From Pyrinomonadaceae bacterium (lineage in GTDB: Bacteria; Acidobacteriota; Blastocatellia; Pyrinomonadales; Pyrinomonadaceae), in contig JAVEDE010000125.1 in assembly GCA_030841105.1 (NCBI GenBank), positions 106,584 to 170,583 of the forward strand: a stretch of 64,000 bases of DNA, given 5' to 3'. Below the pieces are notes generated by a model that searched no databases, was not told the DNA's origin, and worked only from the letters and a program-made list of their open reading frames with translations. Numbering within the stretch: position 1 is the first letter of the stretch; each line of letters starts with the position of its first letter. The position numbers and the translations under genes were made by a program. This document shows positions 32,316 through 44,100 of this stretch, piece after piece.

Positions 32316-32741
32316 ATGTCCGAACAAGAGGAAGACCTCAAGGCTTTGATCCGCCGCTGGTTCGAGGAGGTGTGGAACAAGGGGCGTGAGGAGGCGATTG
32401 ACGAGTTGTTCGCGGAGGACGGCGTGGCCTACGGGTTGTCGGACGAGGCGGGCGAGCCGTTGCGCGGCGCGGCGGGCTTCAAGCCGTTCTTTCGCAATTT
32501 TCGCGGCGCGTTCCCGAACATCGAAGTGATCGTGGAAGACACCATCGCCGAGGGCGACAAGGTGGCGGCGCGCTGCACGGTGCGCGCCACGCACGAGGGC
32601 GACCATCTCGGATACGCCGCGACGCAGCGGCCGATGGACATCACCGGCATTGCCATCGTGCGCGTCCGCGACGGCCGGATCGTCGAGGCATGGAACAACT
32701 TCGACTTCATGAGCATGTCGCGGCAACTCGGCGTGCTGTGA
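32316..32741 (+). CDS. SnoaL-like (ester cyclase/NTF2-fold) protein
   Basis: The 141-residue protein has the SnoaL polyketide-cyclase-like pattern: DLKALIRRWFEEVWNKGREE, ELFAEDGVAYGLSDEAGEPL-RGAAGFKPFFRNFR, FPNIEVIVEDTIAEGDKVAA and IVRVRDGRIVEAWNNFDFMS. The NTF2-like cone fold binds small hydrophobic substrates; the reaction is unknown. AAGGAG precedes the ATG. A perfect 31-bp inverted repeat follows 8 bases after the stop. Confidence 0.9.
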   Translation: MSEQEEDLKALIRRWFEEVWNKGREEAIDELFAEDGVAYGLSDEAGEPLRGAAGFKPFFRNFRGAFPNIEVIVEDTIAEGDKVAARCTVRATHEGDHLGYAATQRPMDITGIAIVRVRDGRIVEAWNNFDFMSMSRQLGVL

Positions 32742-32749
32742 ACGTGAGT

Positions 32750-32831
32750 AGTCTTAAAACAGGAAACAGGAGTCAGAATAAAGGCGGCCGGCCGCTTCAC
32801 TATTCTGACTCCTGTTTCCTGTTTTAAGACT
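32750..32831. repeat. Perfect 31-bp inverted repeat, CAGGAAA/CAGGAGT heptads
   Basis: Arms 32750-32780 and 32801-32831 are perfect reverse complements over 31 bp around a 20-base GC-rich loop. Within the arm, ACAGGAA, ACAGGAG and TCAGAAT advance in 7-bp steps. A single-arm run of GATCCGC/ATTCCGA heptads follows at 32850-32875. Confidence 0.95.
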
Positions 32832-32876
32832 CCCGACTTTTGCCTTTTCGATCCGCATTCCGACATTCGCAATCTT

Positions 32877-34010
32877 CTAGCTTGCCGCGCGTTGCTTGAG
32901 TCGTTCCTCCTGCTGTTGCTCGGCCTGTTGCACTTTCTCTTCCTTGAGCAGTGAAGTCTCGTAGCGCACTTGGCCGACGAGCGTGTCGGAGATGGCTTTG
33001 ACGAAGCCGATGATGGCCGGGCCGAGGACGATGCCGGGGATGCCGAAGGTGTAGACGCCCGCGATGAGCGCGAGGAACATCCAGTAGAAGTTGAAGCGTC
33101 CCGCCCCGCTCGCCGCCACGCGCGGGCGCAGCAGGAGCGACGAGCCGACCGTCATCATGATGCCGATGACGAGATAGACGGACGCGCCCACGGGGTCGTT
33201 GCGAAAGACGAGCAGGTAGACGCTGACCGGCACGTAGATCGCCCACTCGCCTAAGAGTGGGAAGAAGCCCGTCAGGAACGTGACGATGGCGAGCACGAGC
33301 GCGAGCGGGATGCCGAAGACGAGGTTGAGCACGAAGATGATGACGGCCTTCAGGAATTGATCTATGAAGACGGCTTGCAGCGCGCCGCGCAGTGCGCCGC
33401 CGACGTTCTCCGCGAGTTTCTCATACAGTTCGATGTAGTCGCCGGGCACGCGCACCTTGATGTAGTTGCTGATCTGCTTGCGGTGCGTGAGCACGTAGAA
33501 GACTGTGAAGAGGAAGACGGTGAGCGAGGCGAGGATGATGGCGGCGCGGCTGCGCAAATCCTGAATCGCGGCGGCCGAGCGCGTGAGTCCTTCGGTGAGG
33601 GCGGCTTCGAGCGTGGCGCGCATCCCGGCGCGGCTGACGGGGAAGTAGGGTTCGAGCGCGCTGCTGATGGCGTCGGCGATCTTGGCGCGCTCCTGTTGCG
33701 AGATGTTCGCCGAGTAGCCCGACAACTCGTACCACGTGTAACCGGCGAGCAGGACGAGCGGCACGACGATGAGCGCGATGGTGATGAGCGCGCTGCCGGA
33801 ACGCGCGCGCAGGTGTCGCTCCAACCACTCCTGCACGGGCAGCAGGAACGCGCCCGCCACGAGGCCGAGCAACAAGGCCACGAGCACGTGCCCGATGAGC
33901 AGCAGGAACAGCCCCACCGCCAGCACGAGCGCGACGCCGTAGACGACGATGCGCTTGGCATCACGCACCGTCAATTCGCTCAAACGCCTTGCGTCTTCCT
34001 GGTCTGCCAT
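32877..34010 (-). CDS. AI-2E family transporter (permease)
   Basis: The 377-residue membrane protein has eight predicted helices and the family pattern: IVVYGVALVLAVGLFLLLIG at the start, a central cytoplasmic region with VFYVLTHRKQISNYIKVRVP, and IGIMMTVGSSLLLRPRV-type and IPGIVLGPAIIGFVKAISDT blocks. YdiK/TqsA-type members export small molecules or ions; autoinducer-2 export is proven only for a few. The C-terminus is Gln/Glu-rich. The single ATG at 34010 gives the normal length. Confidence 0.93.
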   Translation of the reverse strand: MADQEDARRLSELTVRDAKRIVVYGVALVLAVGLFLLLIGHVLVALLLGLVAGAFLLPVQEWLERHLRARSGSALITIALIVVPLVLLAGYTWYELSGYSANISQQERAKIADAISSALEPYFPVSRAGMRATLEAALTEGLTRSAAAIQDLRSRAAIILASLTVFLFTVFYVLTHRKQISNYIKVRVPGDYIELYEKLAENVGGALRGALQAVFIDQFLKAVIIFVLNLVFGIPLALVLAIVTFLTGFFPLLGEWAIYVPVSVYLLVFRNDPVGASVYLVIGIMMTVGSSLLLRPRVAASGAGRFNFYWMFLALIAGVYTFGIPGIVLGPAIIGFVKAISDTLVGQVRYETSLLKEEKVQQAEQQQEERLKQRAAS

Positions 34011-34125
34011 CGTGTGGCTAATCTAGCACATAACATTTCACGCCATGAATGAAAGGGTGTCACAAGTCGGCGTCTGCCGAAGACGCGCGACTCCCGGCCG
34101 TCACTACTAAGACGACGCGGGAAAG

Positions 34126-34164
34126 AAAAAGTCTCCGGCCTGCGAGAGAGGCCGGAGACTTTTT
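34126..34164. terminator. Bidirectional rho-independent terminator
   Basis: AAAAAGTCTCCGGCCT (34126-34141) and AGGCCGGAGACTTTTT (34149-34164) form a perfect 16-bp stem with a 7-base loop. A-tract and T-tract on the two sides allow termination in both directions, for the large surface gene ending at 34232 in particular. Confidence 0.9.
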
Positions 34165-34231
34165 GTGTCGGAGGTTAAGAAGCGAAGGGCTGGCACGCCG
34201 CGCCGCGTCGTCGTGGCGCGCCAGCCCCGGT

Positions 34232-37200
34232 TTATTTCACCTGAAACTGAACGGTGTGCGTCGTCGGGTCGTTGCCCGCCTTGAAGCTGAGCAGGTAAGT
34301 GCCCGTCCCGTAGCCGCCGGTCTTCAGGTTGAATTGATAACTGCCGCCCGCGTAGCGGAAGTCGTAATCGGGGTTGGCGTCGCCCGGCGCGGCGAGCGCG
34401 CCCGGCGCGTTGTCCGAGATGCGCGTGACCGAGAGCGCGGTGACGACGATGTTCGACGCCGATTGGTTGACGCGCGCGGCGTCCGTCAGTTCCAGCTTGA
34501 CGGGGATGATGCTGCCGCTCTTGTGCGCCTTCGTTTGATCGTAGAGCGCGTTGACGCCGTAGGCGACGCGGTAGTTGACGGTGCGTGCGCTCTCGTTGCC
34601 CGCGTGGTCGCGCGCGTTGACGACGAAGGTGTAAGAGCCGACCGCGGACGTGTTGAGACTCGCGCCGAGAGCCACAGTGCCGACGCACGAGGCGACGCCC
34701 GAACCGGCGTCCGCGCAGGCGTAGGACGCAACCACGTTCTGGCGGAGCAGGTAGACGGCATCTGCGACGGGCGCGGCGATGTTGATGTCGGGCGCGGTCT
34801 GGTCGCCGCCCGTCACGCGCTCGGTAATGACGAACGGGCTGAGCGACGTGACGCGCGCGTAGACCGTGCGCGTGGCGAAGTCGTGCGCGGGCGCGTCGGG
34901 CGCGAGGATCGTGCGATCCACGAAGTTGGGGACGGGCGGCGGCTCGCCGTGCAGGACGCGCAGCGCGCTGAACGTGAACGGGTTCGTGATGCCCGCCACC
35001 TGAAACCCGATGGTGATCGCCCCCGTGTAAGTGGCCGTCGTCGTGATCTCGTAGGCGAGCGTGTTGGCGTTGATGACGTACTCGCCGGGTATCCCTTGGA
35101 GCGTGTTCGGGTCAATCGGCCGGATGCTTGTGTTCCCGGCGTTGGTCACGTTGGCGAAGTTCAGCGTGACGCCGTTCGCAGCCACCGCGACGTTTGCGCC
35201 CGCGGGCGTGTTCGGGCGCGCGGAGGGCTGCCACTTCGGGAGTTGGTCCGAGAACTGCCCGTCCGTTAAAGCGACGCGTTCCGTGCCGTCGGCGTTGACG
35301 AGATCAATGCCGCTGCCGTTGCGTTGCGTGGTGAAGACCAGTCGCTGCGAGTCGGGCGACCAGTCGGGGTTGGAGTTGTACTCGAAGTCGCCGCCGATGT
35401 GTTGCAGCCCCGTGCCGTCGGCGTTGACGGTGTGGAACGCGAGATAAACTTCGCCGTAGGGGTTCAGGAAGGAGAGCTTCGTGCCGTCCGGCGACCAACT
35501 CACGTTGTCCACGGAGTTCGACCCGGCGAACACGGTCGTGCGTCCAGTGCCGTCGGCCTTGACGACATACAACCCGACTCCCTCGCTGTGCTCGGCGACG
35601 AAGCTGAGGCGGCCGCCGTCCGGCGACCAGCGGGGCGCGCCGTAGAGTGTGGTGTTGCCTGTGGTCAGGCTGCGGCGACCCGTGCCGTCGGGGCGCACCG
35701 CGTAGAGGTTGGCGAGACCCGCGCCGTCGGCGGGGAAGCGGAGGAAGGCGATCTCCGCGCCGCCGGGCGACCACGCCGGGTAGTAGTCGAGTTCGCCCGC
35801 GTTGTTGTCGAACTTGACGAGGTTCGTGCCGTCGGACTTGATCACGTAGATGCTCTGCGTGAACGAGCCGGTCTGCACGTTGATGAAGCCGCGCGTGAAG
35901 ACGAGCCGCGCGCCGTCGGGCGACCACGCGGGCAGTGCGTCAATGCCGCTGGTGTCGGTCAGTCGGAGCGGGTTCGTGCCGTCGGCGTTGACGGTGTGGA
36001 TGCCGCTGCGGCTGCCGTCGTTGCGCTGCGTGCTGTAGGCGAGGCGCGCGCCGTCGGCCGACCACGCGATGGTGTCAATGTAATCGTCGTCCACGGCCGC
36101 CACGAGCGTCTGGTTCGAGCCGTCGGCGTTCATCACGTAGACTTCGTTCAAGCTCTGCGGGTAGTGGCTGCGCTCGAAGGCGAGGCGCGAGCCGTCGGGC
36201 GACCAGACGAAACTGTGATCGTCGGCCGGGTGGTTGGTCAAGTTCCGCTGCCCCGTGCCGTCGGCGCGCTGGATGTAGATTTCCGAGTTGCCGTCGCGCC
36301 ATGTCTGGTAGGCGATGAGTTGCCGGGCGGATGCGGAGGCCGTGGCGCGACCCCAGTCGGCCTCCACGTCGCCGAAGTTGCCGGGGCGGTTAGTGAGGTT
36401 GTAGCGGCCGGAGCCGTCGGCGTTGATCACGTAAAGCTCGCCGGCGGGGTCGCCGTTGCGGTGGCCGGTGTAGACGATCTTCGTGCCGTCGGGCGACCAC
36501 GCGGGGTCTTCGTCCCTCCCGCCGTTGTCGGCGGTGAGCAGCATGAGGCCGGTGCCGTCGGCGTTCATCACGTAGATGTCGGGGAAGAACATCGGCTCGG
36601 TCTCGCCGTAGCTGGCGAACACGATTCGCGTGCCGTCGGGCGACCACGCGGGCGCGAAGTCGCGCCCGACGTTCGTGCTCAACCGGGTCATCCCGCCGCC
36701 CTCGGCCGTCGTGCCGCCCGTGTCCATCACGTAAATGTCCGAGAAGCCGTAGTTCTCCTGACTGACGAAGGCGAGGCTCAGGCCGTCGGGCGACCAAGAA
36801 GGCTGGCTGCCGCCGAACTGGTTGAAGGTGATGCGGTAGGGATCGGAGTTGGTGATCACGTCTTTGAGCCAGATGTGGTTGCCGCTGGTGAAGGCGATGA
36901 AGCGCCCGTCGGGCGACCACGCGGGGTCAAAGTTGTTACCGGAGGCGACGGTGGTGACGGCGCGCTCGTCTGTGCCGTCGGCGTTCATCGTGTAGATGTT
37001 CGAGCCGCCGTCTACCTGCCGGACGAAGGCGATGCGCGAGGCGTCGGGCGAGAAGACGGGCGTGCGCTCCTGCGACTCCGTGTAGGTGAGGCGCGTCTTG
37101 TTCGTGCCGTCGGGGTTGACGGTGTAGACCTCGTAGTTGTTGGCGTCCTGATCGCTGATGTAGACGATGCGGCCGTTGACGACGGGCGCGGGCGTCGGCG

Positions 37201-40200
37201 TCGGCACGGGCGGGCCGGAGAGGAAGAACTCCGAGCCGTTGCTGTTGTAGGGACTCGGATCATAAGTCGCGCTGCTGACCGCGTAAGAGGCGTTCATCTT
37301 CGTGTACGGTGCGCCCGTCGCCGTCACGGAGACGTTGACGGTCGTCGCCTGATTGGCTGCGAGGGCGGGGAAGGTGCAGGTGAAACTCGCGCCGTCGGGC
37401 GCGGCCGCGCACGAGTCGCCGTCGTTGGTGGTGACGCCGTTGATCAACTGGCCGGGCGAGAGTTGCCCCGTGAGCACGACGTTGAGCGCGCGGAACGGGC
37501 CGCCGTTCTGGACGGTGATGTTGTAGTTGTTCTGGCCGCCGCTCGCCACGATGTACTGATCGGCGTTGCCGTAGGTGTAGAGATCGGCAAAGGGCGTCGG
37601 CGTCGGGGTGGGCGTGGGGCCGCCTTCGATTGGCGGGACGATCCGCCAGTCTCTCGGCATGTTATCGCTGCCGAGATCGGTGAGCATCACGGACGCGCCG
37701 CCGACGGCCACGTCCGCCACGTTGAGACTGATCACGCCGTCGTTGTAGACGCTGTACGCGACGCGCGCGCTGTCGGGCGACCAGACGGTGCCGAATTGAC
37801 TGTAGTCCGGGGCGTTCGAGAGCCTGCGCTGGTCGCTGCCGTCGCGGTTCATCACGTAGACGGCGCTCATGTTGTCGCGCGAACTTTCAAAGGCGATGCG
37901 CGTGCCGTCGGGCGACCAGACGGGGGCGGCGCTATAGCTGCCGCCGCCGATCAGGTTGCGCACCTGCTGGCCGTCCGGGCGGATGAGATAGACGGAGGTG
38001 TTGTAGCCGTGTCCCGTGTAGGCGATCTCCGTGCCGTCGGGCGACCATTGCGGGTCGTAGTCGTCGGTGTCGTTGAAGGTGAGGCGCGTCTGGTTCGAGC
38101 CGTCGGCGTTCATCAGGTAAAGCTCGCCGAGGCCGGAGCGGCTGCTGCGGAAGGCGATCCGCGAGCCGTTAGGCGACCACGAGGGGGTTTCGCCGCCGCC
38201 CGTGGCGGCGGTGAGGTTGGTGAGTCCGGTGCCGTCGGCGTTGACGGTGAGCGCCTCGTTGCGCCCGTTCAGGTAACTCGTAAAGAGGAGCTTCGAGCCG
38301 TCGGGCGACCAGGAGGGCTGCACGTCCTGTACGTCGTTGAAAGTGATGCGGCGCAGGTTGGAGGTGTTGGCGTCAACTACGTAAATCTCGCTGCCGTAGA
38401 CGCCGGAGTTATCTACGGCGGAGAAAGCGATCCGGGTTCCGTCGGGCGACCACTTCGCGCTGCCGACCCCGGATAAACCGGCCACGCGCGTCTGCCCGGT
38501 GCCGTCCTCATTCATGTAATAGAGGGTCGTGCCGCTGTCGCCGGGACGGATGCTGATGAACAGTATCTTGCCGATGCCGCCGGGGATCGGCGTCGGGCTA
38601 GGCGTCGGCGTCGGGCTAGGCGTCGGCGAAGGAGTCCCGAACGGCGTGGGTGTCGGCGTCGGCGTCGGTGTTGGAGTTGGAGTCGGCGTCGGCGTCGGCG
38701 TGGGCGCGCGCACGCCGACCGACACGTCGGCGATGTTGTTCGCCGCGTTCGGGTCGGGCGATGAACTGCCGACTTGCGCGCGCGACTGTATGGTCGCGCC
38801 GTCGGGCAGGTTGACGGTGGCGTCGAACGTCACAGACGCCTCGGTGAAGGCCGCCATGCCGCCGAGGTTGCAGGAGATGTTCGCGCCGCCGCCGGGGGGG
38901 AACGAAGTGAAGCAGAACCCGATGCTCGGCCGCGGGGCGGAGACGTTCACGCCGGGCGGAATCGTCTGTGAGAACGTGACGCCCGTGGCCGCGCTCATCC
39001 CGTCGTTGAAGACGCGGCTCTTGAAGACGACGCTCGCGCCCGGCGCGACGATGGAGGGCAGCACCTCACTCGTCACACGCACGTCCGCGCTGACACTCGG
39101 CGTCGGCGTTGGCGACGCAGTCGGCGTGGGTGTCGGAGTTGGCGTCGCCGTGGGAGTCGGCGTGGGTGTTGGTGTCGGCGTGGGCGTAGATGTCGGAGTA
39201 GGTGTCGGCGTCGGAGTTATGATCGGTGTCGGCGTGGGTGTCGGCGTTGCGTTTGCTTGTTGCGCCCAGGATGGTTGGGCGTCGTAGCCGGGGTCGTTGG
39301 AGAGGTTCGACATGCCCGTGCCGTCGGCGTTGATGACGAAGATTTCGGGGTCGTTGCTGCTGTTATTGACGTAGCGTGTGAACGCGATCTTCCGGCCGTC
39401 GGGCGACCACGCGGGCGACGAGTCGTCAGTCGAGTCGTTGGTGAGGCGCACCTCGTTCGTGCCGTCGGCGTTGACGACGTAGAGTTCGCCGCCGCCCCCG
39501 CCCGTGTTCGACCTGTTGCTGTCGAAGGCGATCTTCCGGCCGTCGGGCGACCACGCGGGCTGGCCTGCGTGGGAGACCTGAGAGGGCGTCTGCGTGTTCG
39601 TGATCCGCGTGCGCCCCGTGCCGTCGGCGTTGATGGTGAAGACCTCGAAGTAGGTGAGCGGGGGGACGCTCGCGGGGCTTTCGCTCGCGTAGGCGATCTT
39701 CTGTCCGTCGGGCGACCAAGCAGGGTTTACGTCGTCGTAGGGGTTGTCGGTCAGCCGCGTCTGGCCGCTGCCGTCGGCGTTCATCACGTAGATGTTCGAG
39801 TCGCCGTAGTTGTCGCGGCGGGTGAAAGCGATCTTCCGGCCGTCGGGCGACCACGCGGGCGAGAAGTCGAGATCGGCGTAGGCGGTCAACTGCGTCTGGT
39901 TCGAGCCGTCGGCGTTCATCACGAAGATTTCGTTGTGATAGGTGAAAGCGACCTTCGCGCCGTCGGGCGAATACGCGGGATCGGTCGCGCCGTAGATGAG
40001 CGTCACACGCTGCTGGTTCGTGCCGTCGGCCTCCATCGTCCAGATTTCCTGCCCGCCGGTACGCATGCTGATGAATGCGATCTTGCCGTTCACGGGCGGC
40101 TGGTTGTAAATGAAATCGGGGACGGCGGTGTCGGAGAAGTAGCAGTCGTTGAGGAAGTGTGAGCCGCCGACCTGCACGTTGTTGACGAACGCCTTGAACT

Positions 40201-40474
40201 CGAAAGGGCCGCAACTCCCGTTGAAGAGACTGAAGTAGAAATAGCCGTTCGCGTCGGTAGCGATGCCGCCCGCGGCCTGACCGCCGATGGTGACGAGCGC
40301 GCCGGAGACGGGCGCGCCGTACTGGTTCTTGACGTAACCGTAGACGCGAATCTGGTTCTGCTGTGAAGACGCCGCGCGCGCCGTGGTGGGCGCAATGAAC
40401 AAGTTCGGGAAGATGATGAGTGCGACGAGAAAGATGCTGAGCAGGCGTCGTGCAGCGGGGGCGGTGTGTCTCAT
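34232..40474 (-). CDS. Giant secreted PD40 (TolB-like) / DUF11 repeat protein
   Basis: The 2080-residue protein has a signal peptide ([19 protein letters not shown], cleavage after ARAA), a carboxypeptidase-regulatory-like domain (about 41-125), and about 23 PD40 repeats ([25 protein letters not shown]) in four blocks: about 130-410, 630-950, 1100-1390 and 1390-1750. Two DUF11 domains (about 460-590 and 960-1090) are joined to them by Thr-Pro linkers. The C-terminal 330 residues are Ig-like with no beta-barrel, LPxTG or recognised sorting tail. PD40 repeats form beta-propellers for protein contact. AAAGGAG precedes the ATG. A sigma70-like promoter lies about 540 bases upstream. Confidence 0.9.
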   Translation of the reverse strand: MRHTAPAARRLLSIFLVALIIFPNLFIAPTTARAASSQQNQIRVYGYVKNQYGAPVSGALVTIGGQAAGGIATDANGYFYFSLFNGSCGPFEFKAFVNNVQVGGSHFLNDCYFSDTAVPDFIYNQPPVNGKIAFISMRTGGQEIWTMEADGTNQQRVTLIYGATDPAYSPDGAKVAFTYHNEIFVMNADGSNQTQLTAYADLDFSPAWSPDGRKIAFTRRDNYGDSNIYVMNADGSGQTRLTDNPYDDVNPAWSPDGQKIAYASESPASVPPLTYFEVFTINADGTGRTRITNTQTPSQVSHAGQPAWSPDGRKIAFDSNRSNTGGGGGELYVVNADGTNEVRLTNDSTDDSSPAWSPDGRKIAFTRYVNNSSNDPEIFVINADGTGMSNLSNDPGYDAQPSWAQQANATPTPTPTPIITPTPTPTPTSTPTPTPTPTPTPTATPTPTPTPTASPTPTPSVSADVRVTSEVLPSIVAPGASVVFKSRVFNDGMSAATGVTFSQTIPPGVNVSAPRPSIGFCFTSFPPGGGANISCNLGGMAAFTEASVTFDATVNLPDGATIQSRAQVGSSSPDPNAANNIADVSVGVRAPTPTPTPTPTPTPTPTPTPTPFGTPSPTPSPTPTPSPTPIPGGIGKILFISIRPGDSGTTLYYMNEDGTGQTRVAGLSGVGSAKWSPDGTRIAFSAVDNSGVYGSEIYVVDANTSNLRRITFNDVQDVQPSWSPDGSKLLFTSYLNGRNEALTVNADGTGLTNLTAATGGGETPSWSPNGSRIAFRSSRSGLGELYLMNADGSNQTRLTFNDTDDYDPQWSPDGTEIAYTGHGYNTSVYLIRPDGQQVRNLIGGGSYSAAPVWSPDGTRIAFESSRDNMSAVYVMNRDGSDQRRLSNAPDYSQFGTVWSPDSARVAYSVYNDGVISLNVADVAVGGASVMLTDLGSDNMPRDWRIVPPIEGGPTPTPTPTPFADLYTYGNADQYIVASGGQNNYNITVQNGGPFRALNVVLTGQLSPGQLINGVTTNDGDSCAAAPDGASFTCTFPALAANQATTVNVSVTATGAPYTKMNASYAVSSATYDPSPYNSNGSEFFLSGPPVPTPTPAPVVNGRIVYISDQDANNYEVYTVNPDGTNKTRLTYTESQERTPVFSPDASRIAFVRQVDGGSNIYTMNADGTDERAVTTVASGNNFDPAWSPDGRFIAFTSGNHIWLKDVITNSDPYRITFNQFGGSQPSWSPDGLSLAFVSQENYGFSDIYVMDTGGTTAEGGGMTRLSTNVGRDFAPAWSPDGTRIVFASYGETEPMFFPDIYVMNADGTGLMLLTADNGGRDEDPAWSPDGTKIVYTGHRNGDPAGELYVINADGSGRYNLTNRPGNFGDVEADWGRATASASARQLIAYQTWRDGNSEIYIQRADGTGQRNLTNHPADDHSFVWSPDGSRLAFERSHYPQSLNEVYVMNADGSNQTLVAAVDDDYIDTIAWSADGARLAYSTQRNDGSRSGIHTVNADGTNPLRLTDTSGIDALPAWSPDGARLVFTRGFINVQTGSFTQSIYVIKSDGTNLVKFDNNAGELDYYPAWSPGGAEIAFLRFPADGAGLANLYAVRPDGTGRRSLTTGNTTLYGAPRWSPDGGRLSFVAEHSEGVGLYVVKADGTGRTTVFAGSNSVDNVSWSPDGTKLSFLNPYGEVYLAFHTVNADGTGLQHIGGDFEYNSNPDWSPDSQRLVFTTQRNGSGIDLVNADGTERVALTDGQFSDQLPKWQPSARPNTPAGANVAVAANGVTLNFANVTNAGNTSIRPIDPNTLQGIPGEYVINANTLAYEITTTATYTGAITIGFQVAGITNPFTFSALRVLHGEPPPVPNFVDRTILAPDAPAHDFATRTVYARVTSLSPFVITERVTGGDQTAPDINIAAPVADAVYLLRQNVVASYACADAGSGVASCVGTVALGASLNTSAVGSYTFVVNARDHAGNESARTVNYRVAYGVNALYDQTKAHKSGSIIPVKLELTDAARVNQSASNIVVTALSVTRISDNAPGALAAPGDANPDYDFRYAGGSYQFNLKTGGYGTGTYLLSFKAGNDPTTHTVQFQVK
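38589..38705 (-). repeat. Degenerate (GGCGTC)n repeat encoding a Thr-Pro linker
   Basis: Hexamer-periodic GTCGGC/GTCGGT/GTTGGA units encode alternating Thr and Pro (TPTPTPTP and SPTP variants) joining a DUF11 domain to a PD40 block, about residues 590-630. Slippage length variation is likely. Confidence 0.85.
39100..39247 (-). repeat. Degenerate (GGCGTC)n repeat encoding a Thr-Pro linker
   Basis: This second hexamer-periodic tract encodes about 50 residues of TP/SP/TS repeats (about 409-458 of the giant protein) between PD40 block 1 and the first DUF11 domain. Shorter TP tracts occur near 37190-37210 and 37590-37620. Confidence 0.85.
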
Positions 40475-41110
40475 GGAAGCGGACTCCTTTTAGGGTTAAG
40501 GGGATTGCACCGGGGTGTGCGTCGTGGTGCGCGCCGGGGCGCGTCTGACGGCGGCGCGCACACGCGCGCAGGGCGACGGCGCGGGCGGCGTGCGCAACGG
40601 TCAATGAGCCGACAGGGTTAAGCCGGGTAAATTAAGTTCGACAATGTGCAGAGTCAGTGTCGAGAGGAGGCGAACGGACAAGCGAAAAAATTATCTGCGA
40701 GTTACGACCAGCGTGTCGGGGTCGTGCGTCGTGCGCGCAACGAGTCGCCGGTCAGGCTTAAGTAATGAGAACTGCGCGCATGCGGCAAAAAGTACGCGCG
40801 TTTAAGGGTGCGTCTGACGGGCGCGAGAAGGTCGGGGGGAAGCGCGCCGGGTCGCCGACGGAAGCGGGCAGGCGTGCAGTCGCGGCCGACTGATACCTGT
40901 TGCTGCTCGAACGACGTTATTTGAACTGTGTTGCTTGAGAAAAGATTCGAAGGGGTGGCAATGCTGTGAACTGCCGGAACACTCGAACCATCGGAATCAC
41001 GAACGCGCGCTATCTTAGCGAGATATAAATTTATGTCAAGTTGAAAAAACTCGCGCCGCGTGCGAATCATCCGGCACGCGGCGTGAGCGTCAATCAATGG
41101 TGTCGTAACT
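40475..41110 (-). other. Long untranslated leader and promoter region of the giant surface gene
   Basis: 636 bases separate the giant gene from the DUF11 operon's last gene. A candidate promoter lies at 41012-41039 and the leader of about 530 bases holds no gene or recognised riboswitch. Confidence 0.6.
41012..41039 (-). promoter_or_regulatory. Sigma70-type promoter for the giant surface protein
   Basis: On the minus strand TTGACA (41034-41039) and TAAGAT (41012-41017) are 16 bases apart with an AT-rich spacer (TAAATTTATATCTCGC). It is one of the best core promoters in the window. Confidence 0.65.
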
Positions 41111-44100
41111 TTACCGGATGCGGACGGTGAAGGAGACGTTGCCGGTGTTCTGCGGAGCTACGGAACCGAGGTCGCCGGTAAACGTCCAACGGACGGTCTT
41201 GACGTTGCGGTCGTAACCGGCGGGCGCACCACCGCCGCCGCTCACGGGCGTGTAGAGAGAGCCGTTCGTGTCGAGGTAAGTGATCGAAACGGTCAGGCCG
41301 GTCGAGCCGAGGGCGGCTGCGGCCGTGCCGACTTTGAAATCGGTGTTGAGCGGCACGTCGTCGGCGATGGCGAGAGTGCGCGCGGGCGAGCCGCCCGTGT
41401 TGGTGAAGTTGATGACGTAGGTGATGTCCGCACCGGGCACTTGCGGCGGCAGCGAAGGCGGCGGCGAGCACGACTGGCCGGGGAAAGTTTTGCAGAGTAC
41501 GACTGAGGGCGGCGCGAGTGCGCCGAGCGTCGCGCTGGCCTGATCGTCTTCGGCGGCGTTGTTGTTGTTCGGCGTCGAGTCCGGATCGGGCGCGCCCGAC
41601 GCGGTGACTTGCGCCGTGTTCGTGATCGTGCCCGCCGCCGTAACGCGCGCGACGATCTGTAGGGTAGCGTTCGCGCCGGAGTTGATCGAGCCGACCGTCC
41701 ACACGCCGCTCACGCTGTTGTAAGAGGCGGCGGGCGTGGCCGAGACGAAGGAGAGTCCGGCGGGCAGTTGATCGTGCACGGTGATGCTCGCAGCGTCGGA
41801 CGGCCCGGCGTTCGTGACGGTGAGCGTGAAGGTGACGAGTTGATTGATGAGCGGCGCGGCGATGTTGGCCGTCTTGGTCAGGCTGAGGTCGGCGCTGGAG
41901 ACGATGGTCGTCGGGTCGGTGGCCGTGTTGTTGCCGTTGAGCGACGCGGGTTCGCCGCCGCCGGAAACCGCGACCGAGTTGGTCACGCTGTTCGCGGCCG
42001 TCTGCGAGACGGTGACGGTGATGGGGATGACCGGGTAGCTCTGGCCTGCGGGGAGCGCGTCCGTGCGCGTGCAGGTGACGACCTGACCGGCGATGACGCA
42101 CGACCAGCCGTTGACCGTCCCGGCGGGCGGGGTGGGCGCGGTCGGCGTGAGTCCGGCGGGCACGGTGTCGGTGACCGTGACGGTCGTGCCGTTGGTCGCG
42201 GCCGTGCCGGAGTTGGTGACGGTGATGGTGTAGGAGGCGTTCGTCGTGCCGCGCGTGAAGTTGCCGGTGTGCGTCTTGGCGATGGTCAGGTTGGGCGAGC
42301 CGAGGATCGTCGTCGGGTCGCTGGCCGTGTTGTTGGTGTTGTTGAAGGCCGGTTCGCCGCCGCCGGAGATGGTGGCGACGTTCGTGACGGGCGAGGCGGC
42401 GAAGGCGGCCGCACCGACGACGACGCTGAGCGTGATCGTGTTCGCGCTCGTCGTGGCGGCGGGGATGGAGAGAGTGCTCGTACAGGTGAGGGTGCTGCTG
42501 CCGACGACGGTGGTCGAGCAGTCCCAGTTGGCGGGCGTGGGGACGGCGGCGACGGTGAGGCCGGCCGGCAAGTTGTCGGTGACGGTGATCGTGCCGCTCG
42601 TCGCGCCGTTGCCTGCGTTGCTGGCTGTCAGCGTGTAAGAGCCGTTGACGCCGACGGTGAAGTTGCCGCTATGGGTCTTGGCGATGCGCACGTCGGGAAC
42701 GAGGTTGATCGTGGTGTTGTCGGTCGCGGAGTTGTTGCCCGCGCCGGTGCGCGTCGGGTCGTCCGGGTCGGTGACGCCCGTGGCGGGCGTGACGACGCGC
42801 GCTGTGTTCGAGAGCGTGCCGGTGGCGGTGGTCTGAAGCGTCCCGGTGATCGTGTAGGTGACGGAGCCGCCGCTCGGCAGGTTCGCCGTCGTGCTGATGT
42901 TGTTGCCGCTGCCGGAAGCCGCGCCGCAGGTTGCGCCCCCGACCGGCGAGCCGCACGTCCACGCGACGCCAGTGAGTTGTGCGGGCACGGTGTCCGTGAC
43001 GATTGCGCCGTTGGCCGCATCAGTCCCGGCGTTGCTGACGACGACCGTGTAGGTGACGATTGAGCCGGGCGTGACGTTCGTCAGGTTGTCGGTCTTGGTG
43101 ATGCCGAGGTTGGCGCTGAGCGTGACCGTGGTGTTGACGGACGCGGTGTTGTTGGCGAGGTTCGAGTCGGTGAGCCACGCGGGGACGCTGACGGTGGCCT
43201 GATTCGTAAGCGTGCCGGTGGCGGCCGTGGCCGAGATCGTGCCGTCTATGTCGTAGGTGGCCGACGCGCCCGCGGCGAGCGTGACGCTGGTGTTGATGCT
43301 GTTGCCGGAGCCGCTGGCGGCGGCGCAAAACGAAGGCGACGCGGCGGTGCAATCCCACGTGACGCCGGTCACGCCGGCGGGCACGGTGTCAACGACCGCG
43401 CCGGTCACGGCATACGCGCTGCTGTTGGTGACGGTCAGCGTGTAAGAGATCGCGCCGCCGCGGTAGACAATCGGGGAACTGACGGTTTTCGTGATCGAGA
43501 GGTTGGGCTGGGGCACGTTCGCGCTCGCCATGTCGCCGGTCGAGGCAATGTCGCCGTCGCCGTTGCGGACGAAGTTCGCCTGCGGCGTAGAGGTTGAGCC
43601 GACGGGGAGCGGGATGGAATAGATGCGGTTCGGGCTGCGCGTCTGCGTCAGCAGGCGGCCAGTCGAGTCGAAGGCGAGGCCGAGCGTGGCGTCGGGCTGC
43701 GCGTTGGCGGGCGAGTCGGTGAAGTTGAGCGCGGCATTACCGATCTGCGTGGCCGTGCCGTTGACGAGCGAGACGGTGTAGAGCGTCTTGGAACTGGTGA
43801 CGACGTAGAGCGTGCCCGCCGCGTTGAACGCCATGTCGCCGCCGCTCGTGATGTTGGTGGCCGTGCCGACCGTGATGCCGGGCGTGGCGACTCCGGTCGT
43901 CGTGTCAATGGTGTAGAGGACGCGCGTGTCGGGCAGGTAGTAGAGCGTGCCCGTCGGCGAGAAGGCCATGCGTAGCGACGACGGCACACCCGCGCCGAGA
44001 CCCGTGCCGACTGCGACCGGGGCGACCGTGGGCGTCGCCGGGTTGTAGCGATAGAGCTGCTGGTTGTTGGCGTTCTGGACGTAGGTCACGTAGAAGAGCA

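Noticed and set aside
35324..38476. 1050-codon open frame on the plus strand inside the giant surface gene
   Set aside because: It is the antisense shadow of the PD40 repeats, with Arg/Val/Gly bias and no independent start signal; GC-rich DNA commonly gives such frames.
40475..41004. Riboswitch (for example a c-di-GMP type) in the long leader of the giant gene
   Set aside because: I looked for the usual conserved motifs and saw none; only the length of the leader is unusual.
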